A DNA stretch of 64,000 nucleotides from contig NW_026516217.1 of NCBI RefSeq assembly GCF_025602895.1, positions 434,001 through 498,000 on the forward strand, in the 5' to 3' direction. The position numbers and the translations under genes were made by a program. Below are positions 1 to 12,896 of the stretch, one piece after another (within the stretch, counting starts at the first letter, position 1; the number at the start of each line of letters is the position of its first letter). The notes under the pieces are model-generated. The model was not told the origin of the DNA and made no database searches. It was given only the letters and a program-made list of their open reading frames with translations. This DNA comes from Polychytrium aggregatum. Taxonomy: Eukaryota > Chytridiomycota > Chytridiomycetes > Polychytriales.

Positions 1-3000
1 ACTGGCCGCCTGTTCAACGCCGGTCGCAAATACTTTGGCGCCTCCGCCAAGCCTGCTGGTGTGCCAATTCCCTCAACCAACGTGGATGGGCTTCTTGTGT
101 AAGGATACGGCCAGTCGGTGGTAGAATCTCCACTCGGCGTCTGTGATGCTTTCTAACCGCGCCACCATGTGCCATGTAGCTTTCCCTTCAACTCGCCCGA
201 GTTCCTGCTCCGAAAGCTCGCCGACTATTCGTTTATGCTCCGCGATTTCAAGTTTGCCTCCGCTATCTATGACATGGCCAGAAAGGACTTCCAGCAAGCT
301 GGAGACAAGGCCTGCAAATACTACGCAGGCACCCAAGAGATGCTGGCGCTCTGCAGTCTCATGTCCGACGCCGCTGCCGTTACCAAGGGGTCGATCGAGA
401 CTCTTCTTGACAACGCCGTTCTTGGATACAACGACGCCAAGACCCCCATTTATGCTGCGCGCGCCACCATGATGGTCTATGAGGGACTCAAAGATCGCAG
501 CGGGCATGCAGATGCCGCCAAGCTGCTTATCAAGATGACCGGCGAGGTAGGTTGAGCCGTAGCCGCGACGACCGCCCCCACCCTCTGGACACGGATGCAA
601 TATAGACATCGCACCATCATGTATGCTGACGGGCGCACCATGCTGACCGTGCCCGGCAACCCCTGATTATGCTTCGAATCATTTGCTTCAAAATTTAGGA
701 GTCCGACATCCGTAGTGGACTGTTCTATGAACAGGCGGCACACTGCCACATCCGAGTGGCACAAGGACCCATGATCCGCAAATACGCATTTTATCTGATT
801 CTAGCCGGGCAGAGATTTTCCAAATGCAGTCTGGTATGGTTTCACCCACAGTGCGTGCAAGCGGAGACTTGATGGTGCCGGCACTGGCATCGGGGCTCTC
901 GCATTGTTCTCTCCGCCAACACGCAAATGATGTCGAAACAGTGCCGACCACTAAACAAATCCAATCGCCCAAATCTCCAGCGGCAACATGCATATCGCTG
1001 CTACACGAACGCCTCGCACGTCTACTCCAAGCTGTCATGGAGCTTGATAGATGACCACATTTCATTTACTCTGGGTCGCCAATCTTTCCATCTTGGCGAC
1101 CTTGAGTCGTCCGTGGGATTCTTTTTGAAGCTACTCAAGGAAAGCCGGCAGACGGCTGAGCAACAAGCCTCCAACATGAGCGAATTCCTGTATATATACA
1201 AGGTAGCGTTTTGCCAGGCCGAGCTTCTCTCCGTGAATAGGGTCGGGTGGCTCGCTTCTCACGAGCCGGCAGATCTGACGCACCAAGCTAGTCCACCCGC
1301 TGTGTCCGCTGAATTGACAACGATGCTCTGCCTCTGTCGTATATTCACCGGCCGTGGCTCCTGCCCCGTCTTTCCCAGCAATATTCAGTCCGCAACAGCC
1401 TGACCAATGTTAGTCAGCTGCCCAAGCTGCCCATCCCGGTGATCAACGACTCGCAAATATACATATCCTCTCTCGATGAGCAGTTCAACAAGAGCTCCGG
1501 CGCGGTCTCTAGCTCGCTCGTCGTCGAAGAAGAGGTCTGGGAGTCCATGGAGAGAGACCTGATCGAGGAGGGCCTCAACAACGCCGAGATATTAGGATTC
1601 AAAAAGAAGGTCACCAAGGCGGTCACCTTTGGGAAAACCATCTGTGCCGTCCAAGGTAAGCCTCGTTCATGTTGCTTGGCACTGCCATCGCCGACCACTG
1701 CTCCACATCTGCTCTAACTCTGCTGCTGAACACCTTCGTGCCTGTCCAGAGCCTGTGTTTGTGTCTATCCCTATTCACAACCCTATGCAGACACCTGTCA
1801 CGCTGGAGGATGTGTTCTTGGAGTGCACCCATGACTCGGTCCCGGACGAGCAGATCCGGACCATCAAAGTCTCCATCCTCGAGGCAGGCGTTGTGGACGG
1901 CAAGAACCGCTCGAGGAGAATCTCCAACAACGTATACGACGTCGAGTGTCTCGAGCGAGTCGGCTTGGCCGCCAAGGAAACCAAAACGGTAAGTGGCCGT
2001 CGGCTCTGCATCGCGGCTCTGCATCGCGGCTCTGCATCGCGGCTCTGCATCGCGGCTCTGCATCGCGGCGCACACGTTACTGATCCACCTATGCGATGTG
2101 GTAACAGATCCAGCTTCGTGTGCTTCCCAAAGTCGAGGGGCAGCTTCAAATCGTCGGTCTGCGGTACACTTTCATGAACACCATTCCGGCATACCGGCCC
2201 TTCAAGAAGCGCGGCAAGCGCCTGAACGAAACGCTCCAACAGCGATCGCAGGCCAGTCCTCAGTACTCCACAGATCAGACCCTCAAGCTGATCGTCAATC
2301 CCCCGATGCCCATGCTCCATGCCCAATTCCTCGAGTTCCCGTCCTCTTTGCTGAGCGGCGAAGTCACAAGGAACGTGCTCGAGATCGAGAACCGCGGCAA
2401 CAAGGATATGAAGCGGCTGATACTGAAGATGAGCCATCCCACGTTTTTCCACTTTGGCCGCATTGGCGGTTCCTTGAGCGAGGATGCATATGGTGAGCCC
2501 GGTTCTCTTTCTCAGGGAAGATGAAGCTGCTCATTCCTGCCCCGGAATACTCAGCACATCGAAATCGAGCGAGAGCGGTGTGTGCTTCATGTCGGTGCTG
2601 CTCGGGTTGTTCTGGCGGATCGACCATGTCGAACTAAGCACTCACCCTTATGTCGTTGGGTCACCCAGTCATCCAGCCCTCGGATGGAAAGACAGATGAA
2701 GATTATGTCTTCAACAACTCCCTGACAAACCCCAGCATTTATGCCATCCACCTTCCCGGCAGTGACGAGTCGCTTGTCCAGGTCGGCTCGCTCGGCCCGG
2801 GCGAGAAGGCACTGATTCCAGTGTGGGTTCGCGGAGACAGAATTGGCAAGCACCTTTTCAAGTTTCTGTTCGGATATCAATCCGAGGTAGAACGTCGTGC
2901 CATCATGCATCATGAGGGGCTGTACTGGTTGTGCTGTACTCGCTGAGGAAGAACGGCGCTGTTGCTGATAATGACTTGCGCTTTGCCCCGCAGAACTTGA

Positions 3001-4841
3001 ATGATAAGATCAGCTACCGAACCCTGCGCGTAACAATACCAACCACAGTCGGCCCCTCACTCCGTATCAATGCCTTCACGCGACCGAGCACAGGGCTGCT
3101 CGACGAGTTCATCCTTGGCGTGGAGGTGAGAACCTGCCCTAGCCGTCTTGCTCGGTGAAGTGCGGCCTGGATTGGCGGAATGCGATTTGCTCCCTTCAGA
3201 GGACTAACGCCGGTCTGTTGGCGTCCAGATCGAGAATCTGCAGCAGTCGTCCGCCAAGGTCCGCTTGACCCAAATATCGTCGATGAGCTCGGCATGGGCC
3301 ATTACTGCCCTTGATGGCGCGTGAGTAGCAGTGTGTTTCCGACGCAGTCCGCCTGATAACAGGCGCAGTACAGTGGCCTTTGACCTCCAGTGTGCCCGAC
3401 TGCCGATCAAAGTATCAAATCGGGCCGCTTGAGGGCGTCAGGCTGTGGCCCTCGGCGACTAACCTCGACTTTGCTCGCGCACAGAACCTTCAAACCCGAT
3501 AGATGCACCATCTCTGGCAAACAGACTCTGTTTGTCTATTTCCGGTTTGTTCGCACGGCACGATGTCTGAAGGACGCAGCCGACACCACACCCGAAGCCT
3601 GGACGACCAAGTCCGTCGAGCGACTTTTGAGCAACGACGACGGTGCCAGATCCAAGGCGCCCGACGTTCACATTCACGTTGCTAGCTTGGGTCACGACTC
3701 TGCAATCTCGTTTGACAGTTCGCCTCTGCAGGGTCTTGCCCGCCACTCGCGTCTGCAGTGGAAGATGAACTCGCTGCTCAACCATTATCCTGGCCTGACA
3801 CGCAGCCAGGTCTCGGATCTCTTCCCGTTGTACTTTACGGAAGACGTCGATCTGTCGCTGTATTGGGAAATGATTCCCAATCGGTCCGAGTCAAAGGATG
3901 TCGTCCTGATCGATACTGAAACCGCCACAAATGTTGTCCGCGGGCACCACTATATCATTGGCATCAATCTGGGACTCCAGGCTCCCCTCCAACTGCAACA
4001 GAAACTGGCGCATTTCAATGACCGGGCGTTCTACGGGAAGGCACTCTTTGCGGCAACAGTGCGCGAGAAGCGGGCGCTGCTGACGAGTCTCATGAAGAGC
4101 CACCAGAAGGAAATCAGCCCACTTCGAGTCATTTTGCGAGCTCCTGATCTCCATAGCCATGACTTTGCCAACGGGTACGTGCGCAAATCCAGTCGTTGAC
4201 ACCTGAATCGACTGTCCGAATGCGCAATAGGGGTGGCACTGACCATTAGACGCTCTATCCCCCGCAAAACAATCGACTGCAGCGACTGCATCCTGCCAAT
4301 CCAGGTGTCGCTGCGCAATAGTTCGTGGACCAACCCCATCAACTACGCTGTGGAAGTGGTGGCGTCATCGTCGTCAAGGTAGGCATAGCCATTTCGGAGA
4401 GGATTGTGAGCATGCTGGCCCCGGTCGGGAGTGCATCGTCTGCACCCTTCGGCCCCACTTGGCGTCATCGCTCTGCAGACAATGCACTAATATTGACCTG
4501 TGTCCGCTCTGCCGCTCAGCGAAAGCAGCAAGAAGTTTGTCGAGGCAGTTCCATTTCACTGGTGCGGCGTCACCAATCTGCACGGCCGGCTCGGACAAGA
4601 AGAGGAGACAACCCTGAGCTTTGTTGCCTGCTTCACTGTGCCCGGCGTCTACAATCTGAACCAATGGAGGGCAATGGTGACGATTGAGCAGCCCGAGACG
4701 ACAGCCCCTGCCACCGCCGCTGCTGCCGCAGAAAACGTCAAGCACCATGACGACCGAGACAAGCCCAAGGCTATCGGAGCCGCCGCCAACTATGTCCAGA
4801 CGCCGAGCTTGCCTCACATCATCAACATTGTCGGCCTGTAG
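1..4841 (+). CDS. TRAPPC8: TRAPPC8 / Trs85-like TRAPP complex subunit (5' end outside window)
   Basis: Subunit of the TRAPP III Rab-GEF tethering complex, which acts on Golgi and autophagosome membranes. The N-terminal part lies left of the window; the first visible exon (GRKYFG) ends at a donor near 111. About a dozen exons follow, including 171-546 (FNSPEFLLRKLADYSFML, then a TPR-like stretch), 699-832, about 960-1202, about 1410-1654, about 1750-1989, about 2109-2492, and a large one at about 3485-4173. The C-terminus (SLPHIINIVGL) stops at 4841. Introns have GTAAG/GTAGG-type donors and AG acceptors. The order of helical solenoid followed by beta-rich C-terminal segments fits Trs85/TRAPPC8. 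Family assignment is firm; individual exon edges are approximate. Confidence 0.85.
2001..2065. repeat. 13-base minisatellite, five copies, inside a TRAPPC8 intron
   Basis: Five perfect tandem copies of CGGCTCTGCATCG lie directly after the GTAAGTGG donor at 1989 and before the next coding exon near 2109. The array is intronic, so copy-number change would not alter the protein. Confidence 0.9.
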
Positions 4842-5159
4842 ATGTTGCAGGCGATGATCCGATGCTCGAGAGGGCGTGCCGATTGCCATGCTGTGCCGAT
4901 CGCCGTGCGCTGTGTGAGCCACAAGGCCATCTGTACATCAAGTGCACGTCTCTCGCAGCGAGACGACCAGACAGGCATATCCACACGGATCGTCGAGCTC
5001 GTGAATACATCTGCGGTGTGCTGTTCGCTGGCCGATTGATGGGCGTGTGTGTGTGTGTGTGCTGTCGTGAGGGTGTCACGTTTCCGTTCGTGCGGCCGAC
5101 CAACCCCCATTTCGGTGTTTCGAGATCGCTTGGCACGATCGCCCGCCGACATCGCCATC
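4842..5159. other. Intergenic gap between TRAPPC8 and TAN1
   Basis: About 318 bases with no credible coding sequence. It holds a short GT microsatellite at 5045-5060. It must contain the TRAPPC8 3' end and the TAN1 promoter, but no clear motif is visible. Confidence 0.6.
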
Positions 5160-6756
5160 ATGAAGAGACTACCGGTGGAAGAGGGCCAAGACCAGGCGAG
5201 CAGCCAGCCCAAGGCCGCCGCCCCCAAAAGACAGAAAAAGGACCAGACTCACACCATCCCGATCACCCGCGGCCGCTTCAAGAATCGCTATCTGCGCAAG
5301 CACGCCTCTCTGCTTCGCAAGATCGATCCGCCGCTGGGTCTGCTTGTGTCCTGCGGCGTTCGCAACGAAACTCGGGCACTTGTAGGTTGGCATGTTTGGG
5401 CCTTCAACCGCTGGGTGTAGGCTTTCGAGCTTGGCAAGTCACGGCGGCTCGGCAATGGCCTGCTCCGGGGCTGAGTTTGCGGACATGGCAAGCAACATTG
5501 ACCTCATTGGCAACCTCACTATCTCGTGTCTTGGGCGATTCGACCGGGGTTGGTTGCTCGGCTGCATCAAGGGCCAAATACGGTCGTTTCTGGATGAGTA
5601 TGTCATCAAGCTCTTCCCCGATCACAAGACGGTGCCTATCCCGGTACCGGAGGAGCTAGACATTGATCTGGAGATCGTCGGCGAAGCCGCAGAGCCACCA
5701 CGGCGACCGCACCGTGCAAAGAAAGATGACGAGGAAGGCGGCAAGCAGCTCAGCAAGTTCCAGGTCGTTGACACCGCCTGTGCTGGTCTTTTGTTCATCC
5801 GATTCCGGATCGACGTCGTCCCCAAGACTTTTGTCGAAGCACTCTTTGGTATCAACCGAACTGATCGCCCGCATCACACATACGCTACCGACGCTGCCGT
5901 TGTGTCGCGAGCTCTGCTTGTGCATAACGCTTTGCCAATACGTGTGGGATGTGACATAGCGTGTGGATGTGTGGGACATAGTGTGGATGGGTGTGATATA
6001 GAATGTGGATATGTGTGATATAGGATGTAGGTAGTGGGGAGCCTGATGAATTGCGACGCTGTTCCAACAGATCATGTCGCGAGTCTGGAAGCCGATGCCG
6101 CCGGAGAACTCCTCTCCAAGATCAGCCACTGCTCGGTATGCATTTTTGACTTGCTGCTTGATCGGCTGCCCGATGCGATGATAAAAAGGGCACCAACTTG
6201 GTGGCCGACTGAGCTGGGCTTTTCATCGACTGACTTGGAGTCGCGATCGACTCCCAGCGACTGCTTCCCATCCACCACGTCTGCCCATCGGACATCAAAG
6301 AGATCGTGGACACCATCCGGCCCCTGATGGAAAGCGAACTGCCGGTGAAGAACGCGGACGATGAGGCTCGACCAGCCACAGTCTGTATCGTTGCAGAGAT
6401 ACGCAACTGCCCCACGATTCCAAAGGAAAGCCTCAAGCACGAGGTGGCGGCGCTGATCCCAACGCACTTCAAGTAAGCCCAGTCTGCCTTGGTGCATCAT
6501 TGCTGTTAGTTAGGCTTCGAGCCTTGCTGACGATGGCGTCCCTCCTCGTCCTTGATGACTTGTCTCTGCCTCGGGGCCCACTAGAATCGACTTGACCAAG
6601 CCGGACTACGTCATCTTCATATCGATATTCAAGAGCGTCTGCGGCGTATCAATCCTCCCCAGCTTCTACGACAAGTATCGCAAGTTTAATCTGCACATGG
6701 CTTCGAGAGCGCTCACCTCAGCAAATCAAGGTGCCGCGGCTACCAAGCTGGCATAG
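5160..6756 (+). CDS. TAN1: Tan1/THUMPD1-like tRNA acetylation factor (THUMP domain)
   Basis: Adaptor that presents tRNA to the Kre33/NAT10 acetyltransferase for N4-acetylcytidine formation. The start ATG at 5160 opens MKRLPVEEGQ, followed by a basic Lys/Arg-rich stretch (RGRFKNRYLRKH) and a Tan1-like N-terminal segment (LGLLVSCGVRNETRAL). Later exons give CAGLLFIRFRIDVVPKTFVE (about 5785) and the THUMP C-terminal core KPDYVIFISIFKSVCGVSIL (about 6598-6660), ending KYRKFNLHMASRAL and stopping at 6756. About five exons; an intron near 5940-6065 is filled with a degenerate TGTGGATGTGTG-type repeat. The family match at the C-terminal THUMP region is strong. Convergent with MED20 downstream. Confidence 0.85.
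5941..6036. repeat. Degenerate GTGTGGATRTG repeat in a TAN1 intron
   Basis: Imperfect tandem copies of a GTGTGGATGTG / GTGATATAG pattern fill most of the intron before the exon that starts near 6072. The array has no coding role. Confidence 0.6.
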
Positions 6757-6902
6757 TAGTCGGCTCTGCGCAATGCGCTACGCGATGCTCTGCGGAAATA
6801 TGGTTCGTGTAGTCGACTGAGGTCAAGTGCGGTCGACCGATCGATGTTGACGGCATGCCAGCCGAACTCTGCATTGGTCTCTATATTCCCTTCGTGCCGG
6901 GC

Positions 6903-8460
6903 TTACAGAATAGACTGGCTTCTCAGCAAATCCACCAGCTGCCAGACCCCGCGCAAGGTGTTGCCATCACGAGGCAGGGGATTCAGCTTCTCGGCTGCCT
7001 GCGATCGTCCTTCGTGTGGCTCGATTTCACCTTGGGACTCATCCAGCGGGGCCTCGTCCAACCAGCTCTGCTGTGCTGTGAGATATGGCTCCAGGTCGGG
7101 CCCTTCGTACACAGGCACGCACTTTGCGTTAATAGCTGGGAGGAACCTGCGACCGTCGCTTTTGTGTGGCAGCCGCTCGAACGAAACACTGTGAGACCCG
7201 CTGCATAGCTTCTGCAGGAGCCCATGGATCTGTGGAAGGCAGGCATTGTTTGTTGCGGATGTGTGTTCGATCTGGGTGCAAATGCCGAGTAAGTCGCCTG
7301 CAAATCGTGCGATCGCTTCCTGGGCCTGCGCTCCTGGCAGCACCTCGTGGGCTGTCAAATCCGCTTCACCGCATAGATCGCCGAGGTAACCGTTTCGCCC
7401 CGAGCGGCGCCGGGTATAACTCGGTTCACTTGCCATAGCCCTCGACAAGCCACCGGTCGGGATCGGCGATCGGCGATCGGCGATCGATCGGGACCTTACC
7501 TCGATGAGAACAGCGTGTGGCGACGACCCCATCTCGACAACCCCGATCGACACAACATATTCTCCAGTCTTGTATGTTTGGCCCTGAACGAGCAGTCCAC
7601 GGGATCGATGGGCGAGAGCTGGTCAGATGCGAGCTCCCGAATAGAGTATGTGAAGCAGCCTCAGATAGGTAGCGGAATCCGCCCACATCCGAGACGATCG
7701 ACAAGCGGTTCGACGGAATCAAAGTCCGCGCATCGCATACCTCGATCTTGGCCATCTGGCGAAGCGTCCAGATGTTCTTGAGCTTGCCCAAAATCAGCTG
7801 AAGCTCAAAGCTACCCTCGACAGCGGAAATCAAACTTCGATTCTGATAGACGAGCGAAAAATGGGAGTTCTGGAATCTCGCGTGGTGTACAGATATCATG
7901 ACCCGGCTCCCAGAACGATCGGACGACTTGGGCGTCGTGGTCGACCCTGCTGCTGGGCTCGCAGAAGCTGGAGCAGGCGAGGGCATCCGTTGCAGGGATC
8001 GCTGCAGAGCCGATGAATGGATCTGCGCCAACAAACTCGTCGAATCTTCAGGCATCCCATTCTCAAAAGCTCCAGGAGTGTGTTGTCGTGTGGGGATAAC
8101 GGACGAGTAGCTCGACTCTGGCAATGTTGCGGTCGAAGTCGAGTGTGTCATCATAGAAGCTGCCAGCGGTGCTGGCTTAGGTACGGGTGCGGCTGGAGGC
8201 GTTAGCAGGGCTCTGCCATCTTCCGGTGGACGGGAGGAAGCCGTAGTGTGCTGTCCCCTGCTGTCGGGCGAGCCCTTGGCAAGCACAGAGTGGTATAGCC
8301 GGCATTGAACCTGAAAGCGACCAACGAGCGGAGCGCTGAGGACCTTTGTGAGACGGTCTTGGAAGAGGGTTGCCAGCGAGGGGTCAGGGACGAGATAGGA
8401 GCTGGAGTCCCGGGGCTCGGGTCAGTTCAGGCAAAGTGGACGATCGACCACACCAATCTG
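6903..8460 (-). CDS. MED20: Mediator complex subunit 20 (Med20/Srb2-like)
   Basis: Head-module subunit of Mediator, in the nucleus. Conserved pieces read on the minus strand: SLATLFQDRLTKVLSAPLVG (N-terminal helix, about 8375), FSLVYQNRSLISAVEG followed by LKNIWTLRQMAKIE (about 7745-7860), then after a GTATGC...CAG intron at 7582-7740, GQTYKTGEYVVSIGVVEMGS and HAVLIE (about 7505-7580). The KIEG-x-Y, then beta-strand VxxGxVxMG, pattern is the Med20 signature. A Ser/Pro-rich insert of about 80 residues separates the first two blocks. The next intron (about 7430-7502) contains a GATCGGC repeat. C-terminal limits are less certain. The first exon is not resolved: a stop lies just upstream of 8415 in frame, so an upstream exon must exist, possibly near 8560-8694. 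Confidence 0.7.
7460..7492. repeat. GATCGGC short tandem repeat in MED20 intron
   Basis: The repeat GATCGGC occurs three to four times in a row just before the donor-side exon of the last MED20 intron. Confidence 0.6.
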
Positions 8461-9146
8461 CAAGGCAAGGGAGGCGGACAGACAAACTTCAGGTACAATC
8501 GGGGGCACCGCCGATGTCTGGAATGGGCCTCGTCGATTGCAGCATGGAGGTCGATATCGGCCTCTACTCACAAGGCATATGGCATGGCGGATGCGATCGA
8601 AGGCGGTCCCGGTCGCTGTGCTGATCACGACCAAGGCATGAAACGACAGAACCGAGAAGCCGCCACGCCCGGTTCTCGCCTCGTTCTCGCTCATGCGTGC
8701 TCGGTGAACGAGTTCAACACGTTCCAGGTGTGCTCACAGTGCCGGGAAGCCAAGCGGCTCGAGAAGGCCGAGTATCTTGATATCGAGAAACCCTGGAGCA
8801 GTCCAGAGGGTCGAGTGAATGCACTGCACTCCCACACCGAATGGATTTACCACACGTCCACATCGACACATAAAATCGACCAAGTGCATTCAAGACTGTG
8901 CTTCCCGAACCAACGAAATCAAAGTGATTGCCAACCAGGACGGGAACAGTCGCATGGCCGGCCCACTGGAGCCTATGGAAATTCAGCAGGCTTATGTCGC
9001 TGATGCCAGAAAGTGACTGTGCCGTTTCTTTCTGGACCGACTGTACGCACAAAGCGGTCGTCCTGGCCGGCTGTAGGCTTCGAATACACCATCTCCGTCA
9101 CCACCGCATGGCTGCAGAGCAGCAAGCAGAGCAGCAAGCAACCGAA
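8461..9146. other. Gap between MED20 and ASE1 with a dispersed repeat
   Basis: About 690 bases. The right two-thirds hold no gene I can support. The stretch 8770-8905 is a member of the short dispersed repeat described separately. The MED20 first exon may lie at 8560-8694, where a GTGAGT donor is present on the minus strand. Confidence 0.5.
8770..8905 (+). repeat. Dispersed short repeat, divergent solo copy 1
   Basis: It shares the ordered blocks GAGTATCTTGATATCGAGA, then a GTCGAGTGAATGCAC-type block, then CGACCAAGTGCATTCAAGAC, with the ends of the 3.6 kb inverted repeats and with 17140-17285. Spacing between blocks is preserved approximately, and identity outside them is low. Confidence 0.6.
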
Positions 9147-12100
9147 CTAGTTGCTCTTCATTCGTGCACGGGACCAGCGACTGCCAGTGCCGCTCTCTTT
9201 TGCGCCGCTACTTGTCCCTGTTTTCCACTTGCTCCAAGCTTCCTTGATATCGTTGCCGGCCTCGGAGAGCGTGAGTCGTCGCTTGGCGCTCCGAGTGTCG
9301 AGGAGACTGGTTATGGATCGGGTTCTGGTCATTTTTGTAGGTGTTTTGGGAACGCCATCAGAGTCAAACGCAGGTGGAGCCATTGCAGGCGGATTCTCAC
9401 GGAGGCTGTCAGCTTGGTTGTCCGGACGGAGTCCTGAAATAGACTCGGCTTGGGAGATGCGTCGGCTTGAGTATCCAGGCGAAGACGGCGCTGTACCCAC
9501 GGGTCGGCGGGAAGGAGCAATCTGCGGTGAGCTTCTGGGCAGAGTCTGGCTGGAGGAGGCATGGCGTATGCTCGTTGGGGTCTTGTTGATGCCCTCGGTG
9601 TTGCTGTTGGTACCGCCAGACAACTGTGAGATCGATCCCACACGCTTCAGCGGCGTGGTCGGGATTCGAGACTTGATTTGTGGCGATGCCGACGGACTGC
9701 TAGGGCCGTCGTTGTTTGCTGACAGCGAATCAGTGCCCCGGCCAGTATCCACAGCTAGTCTCGATTTTGACGGGACTCTGGCTCCTGCCGCCGAAGATAT
9801 CATGTTCTTGATGGGCCCCAGCACCTGCGACTTGATCTTGCGCAGTGACTTGCCATCCGAGGGATCCTCCTCGGGCACGTTCAGGCTGGCGGCGCTCGTC
9901 TTTCGGCCAAGGCTGGATGTCGAGGACGATGCCGACGGCGGACGTGGCGCTTGTGTCGGCGGCCTCAACTTGTCAGAGCGCAGGTTGCTGATCGACGGAG
10001 CCTTGGAAATGGATTTTTCCTGGAGTGTCTGAGAGGTCGACGGAGTTTTGGCCATCGCCGGACTTCCCAGAACCATCGCCGATGGGCGACGTCCGGGCGT
10101 TCGGAGTGCACCCGAATCCGTGCGGCTCACTCGCTCGGTTTCATATTCAAACACAAAAACGCCTTCGTTGATGAACCGGCCTTGGATTTCGGCATTCTGA
10201 GTCACCACAAGGCACCAAATCATCGTCAGCTGCAAGCAATCCTCAGTCCATGGGCCACGGCGAGAGCAAATCAGTGTTGCCGACCAACGAGCGCATGCGG
10301 ACATACCAGCGTATCAAGCCACCGAGCGCCATTGTACAGGAAGCTTTGGCCCGTCTCTGTGAATCGCCGCGATGGATCCGCCGCAGGCAAAGTGTTAGTG
10401 AGGCCACCACAGAGCGCGATGAAGTCGAGGCACGAATGCCATTGTCCTCGGACTCACAGAATCAGGACACAGCCAAAGCAAATGCAGGCATACCACTCTC
10501 AAAGGCCAAAACGTCGCGGTGTAGATCACTCTCCATATTCAACAGCGTAGGAAAGCAAGTTTTCCGGAACTTTTCCTCCTCGACAAGCTGGAATGACGGG
10601 CGAAAGAGTCTGTTCTTGTCCTGGGCACGCTTCTCAAAATCAACGATTTTCTGCAAGAGTGCACAGTCAGAATCCGCGAGACCGGACGCTGGTTACCAAT
10701 GGCAATCGATTCGGGTAGGAGCAGGATGTGTGGCCGCGGAAAGTACCTCGATGAACGCCGTTCGCTTCTCAATTTTAACAAAGAGCTGATGGCATTGCTC
10801 GTATCGCTGCTCTAGAATCTTGATCTGCTCGTTCAGCATCTCCACCGTAACGGGAGAATACAGATCTGCCAGGACAGTCGGAGACGGTATCAGCTATATA
10901 GCCCATCGTAGCGGCGGCAGGGTCGCAAATGTACGTACTCTCTTTGATCTTATTCATGAAGGACTCGCGCTCGGACTCGTTGACGTGACACTTGATCCAG
11001 AGTTCTTGGAGCCGCTCAAGCAGCTATGAAGCCCGAATCAGCACACGAGTGAGCACACGGATGTTGGGGATACGAGCTGTATCCAAGATACAGCAGCGAT
11101 GACTGGCGTTCTGGCCGGGCCTCCAGGTCTGACAGGCCAAAGACTCTCCAAAGCAACTTTACCAAAAAGGACAATTGTGAAAGAAATACACTCCGGGTCG
11201 CTATGGATACTAACCTTGTTGACTTGATCCTCCATTTGCCGCTTCCACTCGATGCGCAAGTAATCTGCAAGTTGGCGGTACTGCAAGCCCAGCCGGTACC
11301 GAGGCTGTGAGTATCCATGTGGCACCACCGGCCGTTCCCGCATCGATTCATCAATGAAGTCTGGCAGACACATACTTCCTGATAGCGACTCAGTAGTGGA
11401 GGAAGTTCCATCCGGTTTTGGACAGGAGCTCCCATCTGGTCCCAGAACATATGAATCTCGCGGATGACGATGTTGAGGGCTTCCAACTTTTGGCCGTACT
11501 GCTTCTGGATCGTCTCGAGTGCAGCGCGCACTTGTGACGTAAAGTCGTCGGATAAAGCGATTCCTTGAGATCGAATATACTCCTGAGCTGTCACTGGGCG
11601 GTCGCCGACGCTGTCCATCGCCAAGACAGCACTCAGGTCCTGGCACAAAGGTGACAGGACAGAGTCCACAATAGTGATGTCGGCTTCACGCGCAGTGTCA
11701 ATGAGAGCCAGGAAAAGTGTGGCGAGGATCTGGATCTTGTGGTGCAGCTCCTGGCTCAGAAGACCGATTTTGGATCGGAGGCCATCGAGGCTGGCCAACG
11801 AGTAGCATCCTGGCGCCGGGACATACTCGCCGGTGTCGTATCCAAGACGCGAACTGATGGCTCTGATCTCAGCAACCAAGCTCAACCAAAGAGCCGCACG
11901 CTCTTTGACGATCTAGTTCAATTGAATGATGAAAAGAAAGATAATGAGTGCATCTGCAGGCGTCCATAATGAATCTGGCCCCTCTCCCAGCAAAGCGCAG
12001 TGACATAGACCCAGCAGCAATTCGGAGCAAGTGTGAACGAATTTTACCTCTCCGACAGCCCCACGGATTTGTTCCAGGTCGACCAACTGACGATAAAGGG

Positions 12101-12896
12101 ACGACTTGGAGGAGACGGTCGAGTCGTTGACATGCTGGGCGAGATCCTCGCCGAGCCACAAGCAATGCTGAGCTATCTCATCCTGTGTCAAAGGAGGCGA
12201 TAGGCATGAAGCAGTCAACGAACAGCCGCAAAACCACACCGCAGGCCGTATTCGGATGGGTCGGATGAGGGGCGAGTCGAGGCATGTCCCGCAGTTTCGC
12301 ATGCCATGTCGATTCAGTGCCCTGTGACCGCAGACATGGCGATCGCTACAGACTGCAGAACCAGCCGGATAACTACACCTTGACTCGCGCAATCTTCTTG
12401 AAGGTGTTCTCGCGATGCTTGAGCTCCCTCTGCACCATCGCCTGCAGTGCATCCTTGAGGCTCTACAAAGACCAAGCCAGGCACCCACATCGACACAAAC
12501 CAAGGATAGACAGCAGTGGTCGAATGTCATTCAACAACCACGGGTCCAAAGTCGGTCAGATGGGACCACGTCGCAGCAAACGAACAAGACACCCAAAGGG
12601 ACACTGAAGCCCCGGCCAGGAGTCCAATAGGAGCAACCTGCATAGCAAGGTCAATGCGAGGACAGCCGAAGGATAATAACCTCGAGATCTTGACGGATGG
12701 GATCCAGGACACTGGAAGACTCATAACCCTCCTCGACAGCTCGCTCTCGCTCTTGGATCAGCTCGCCATAGACCTCGAGGGAGCATTGGACCTGGGCGAA
12801 CGACTCTCCAAGGGGCGCTTCCCCGGACTTTGAGAGCGAAAGCGCTTGAAGAGAGTCATGCAAGGCATCGGAAACGTCCTCCTGTATAAAGATCAC
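9147..12896 (-). CDS. ASE1: Ase1/PRC1/MAP65 microtubule-bundling protein
   Basis: Antiparallel microtubule crosslinker of the spindle midzone. About eight exons on the minus strand. From the N-terminus: EDVSDALHDSLQALSLSKSG (about 12885), LKDALQAMVQRELKHRENTF (about 12450), a helix with EDLAQHVNDSTVSSKSSLYR (about 12130), VKERAALWLSLVAEI (about 11900), YRQLADYLRIEWKRQM (about 11260), LLERLQELWIKCHVNESERE (about 11000), a coiled coil ending in EKRTAFIEVL, and the MAP65 core KIVDFEKRAQDKNRLF with EEEKFRKTCFP (about 10570-10650). The C-terminal third (9147-10080) is a Ser/Pro/Thr-rich basic tail with TPTKMTRTRSI, typical of the disordered microtubule-binding, kinase-target tail. The start codon is not resolved. 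Confidence 0.8.

Noticed and set aside
2001-2065. CRISPR-like array
   Set aside because: The repeat units abut without spacers and lie in an intron of a eukaryotic gene.
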